DNA from: an uncultured Azohydromonas sp. | GTDB lineage: Bacteria; Pseudomonadota; Gammaproteobacteria; Burkholderiales; Burkholderiaceae_C | NCBI RefSeq assembly: GCF_937926365.1 | Contig: NZ_CALAOH010000238.1 | Span: 1-18,491, forward strand | Length of the DNA: 18,491 bases | Reading direction: 5' to 3' | Shown: in pieces, positions 16,833-18,491 of the stretch | Position numbering within the stretch: the stretch's first letter is position 1 | Layout of the letters: the number at the start of each line of letters is the position of its first letter | Made by a program: the position numbers and the translations under genes | Notes under the pieces: model-generated | What the model saw: only the letters and a program-made list of their open reading frames with translations | Databases searched by the model: none | Told to the model about the DNA's origin: nothing

Positions 16833-16860
16833 TTGCATTCTTTTTTTACGGTGTTATAGT
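16833..16860 (+). promoter_or_regulatory. Sigma70-type promoter of the tRNA-tuf unit
   Basis: TTGCAT (16833-16838) and TATAGT (16855-16860) are spaced by 16 bases, a strong match to the -35/-10 consensus. The run just upstream (about 16811-16829) is rich in A and T and could act as an UP element, as expected for a stable-RNA promoter. The tRNA-Tyr begins 15 bases after the -10 box. Confidence 0.85.
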
Positions 16861-16874
16861 CTTGGTCTTGCCTC

Positions 16875-16960
16875 GGAGGGGTGCCCGAGTGGCTAAAGGG
16901 GGCAGACTGTAAATCTGTTGGCTTACGCCTACGCTGGTTCGAATCCAGCCTCCTCCACCA
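16875..16960 (+). tRNA. tRNA-Tyr (anticodon GTA)
   Basis: An 86-base tRNA with encoded CCA. The acceptor stem GGAGGGG pairs with CTCCTCC (one G-U pair). The anticodon loop is CTGTAAA with GTA at 16909-16911. The long variable arm expected of tRNA-Tyr lies at about 16918-16932, and the T arm is GCTGG-TTCGAAT-CCAGC. Confidence 0.97.
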
Positions 16961-17071
16961 AGGCAAACAAATTCAGCCGTGCTGCGAATCGCTAACGCAG
17001 CGCGGTCGGAGCGGCGGCTCTGCTGCGGTCGATGACTTCGGTTGCAGTGGGGGTGCTGTCCGACTCCCAGG

Positions 17072-17145
17072 GCGGGAGTAGTTCAATGGTAGAACCCCAG
17101 CCTTCCAAGCTGATGACGCGGGTTCGATTCCCGTCTCCCGCTCCA
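17072..17145 (+). tRNA. tRNA-Gly (anticodon TCC)
   Basis: A 74-base tRNA with encoded CCA. The acceptor stem GCGGGAG pairs with CTCCCGC. The anticodon loop CTTCCAA gives TCC at 17104-17106, and the T arm contains GGTTCGATTCC. It is 111 bases after tRNA-Tyr; that spacer shows no other gene. Confidence 0.97.
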
Positions 17146-17202
17146 GCGATCACGCTTCGGCAGTGGTGTGGGCTCTGATGAAGAGCCTAGACCTGTGCCG
17201 AT

Positions 17203-17277
<75 letters not shown>

Positions 17278-17316
17278 CCCAACAGTGAACTCGTTTGATC
17301 GCCAGGAGAGCTGAGC

Positions 17317-18491
<1,175 letters not shown>

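Overview
The window is very GC-rich, with G or C in most third codon positions. Its gene content and order (rpe, gph, trpE, trpG, trpD, trpC, ung, then tRNA-Tyr, tRNA-Gly, tRNA-Thr and tuf) are typical of a betaproteobacterial chromosome. I infer Burkholderiales, probably near the Comamonadaceae/Rubrivivax group, but the genus cannot be settled from sequence alone. There are no IS elements, CRISPR arrays or phage genes.

Layout. Positions 1-945 (minus strand) hold the first codons of an unidentified gene and, upstream of it, a lipoprotein gene whose frame is broken twice; one break lies at a 4x CCGGG tract. Positions 1119-1799 hold rpe. Positions 1849-7649 hold a thiamin operon: promoter, TPP riboswitch, thiC, thiO, thiS, thiG and a fused thiD-thiE gene. 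Positions 7751-9659 hold two stress-type genes with DUF2382 (YsnF/AvaK) domains; the second ends in two nearly identical 75-residue repeats. Terminators follow. Then come gph (9845-10519) and the tryptophan block (10595-15794): a Trp-rich leader peptide, trpE, trpG, a low-specificity threonine aldolase gene, trpD and trpC, closed by a good intrinsic terminator. After ung (15941-16666) a strong sigma70-type promoter drives a tRNA-Tyr/Gly/Thr-tuf transcription unit; tuf runs off the window end a few codons before its stop.

How the genes work together. ThiC makes the HMP-P pyrimidine. ThiO (glycine oxidase), ThiS (sulfur carrier) and ThiG make the thiazole. The ThiD-ThiE fusion phosphorylates HMP-P and joins the two halves into thiamin phosphate. 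The riboswitch probably shuts the operon down by sequestering the thiC ribosome binding site. TrpE/TrpG and TrpD/TrpC carry chorismate to indole-3-glycerol phosphate under a leader peptide with three Trp codons. The threonine aldolase inside the trp operon, coupled by an ATGA overlap to trpG, is the main unexpected passenger.

Most of the window is ordinary core metabolism. The points most worth a second look are the unannotated trp leader peptide with no obvious U-tract terminator, the threonine aldolase in the trp operon, the duplicated C-terminal module of the DUF2382 protein, the pentanucleotide tract in the broken lipoprotein gene, and the thi plus stress-gene block lying between rpe and gph.
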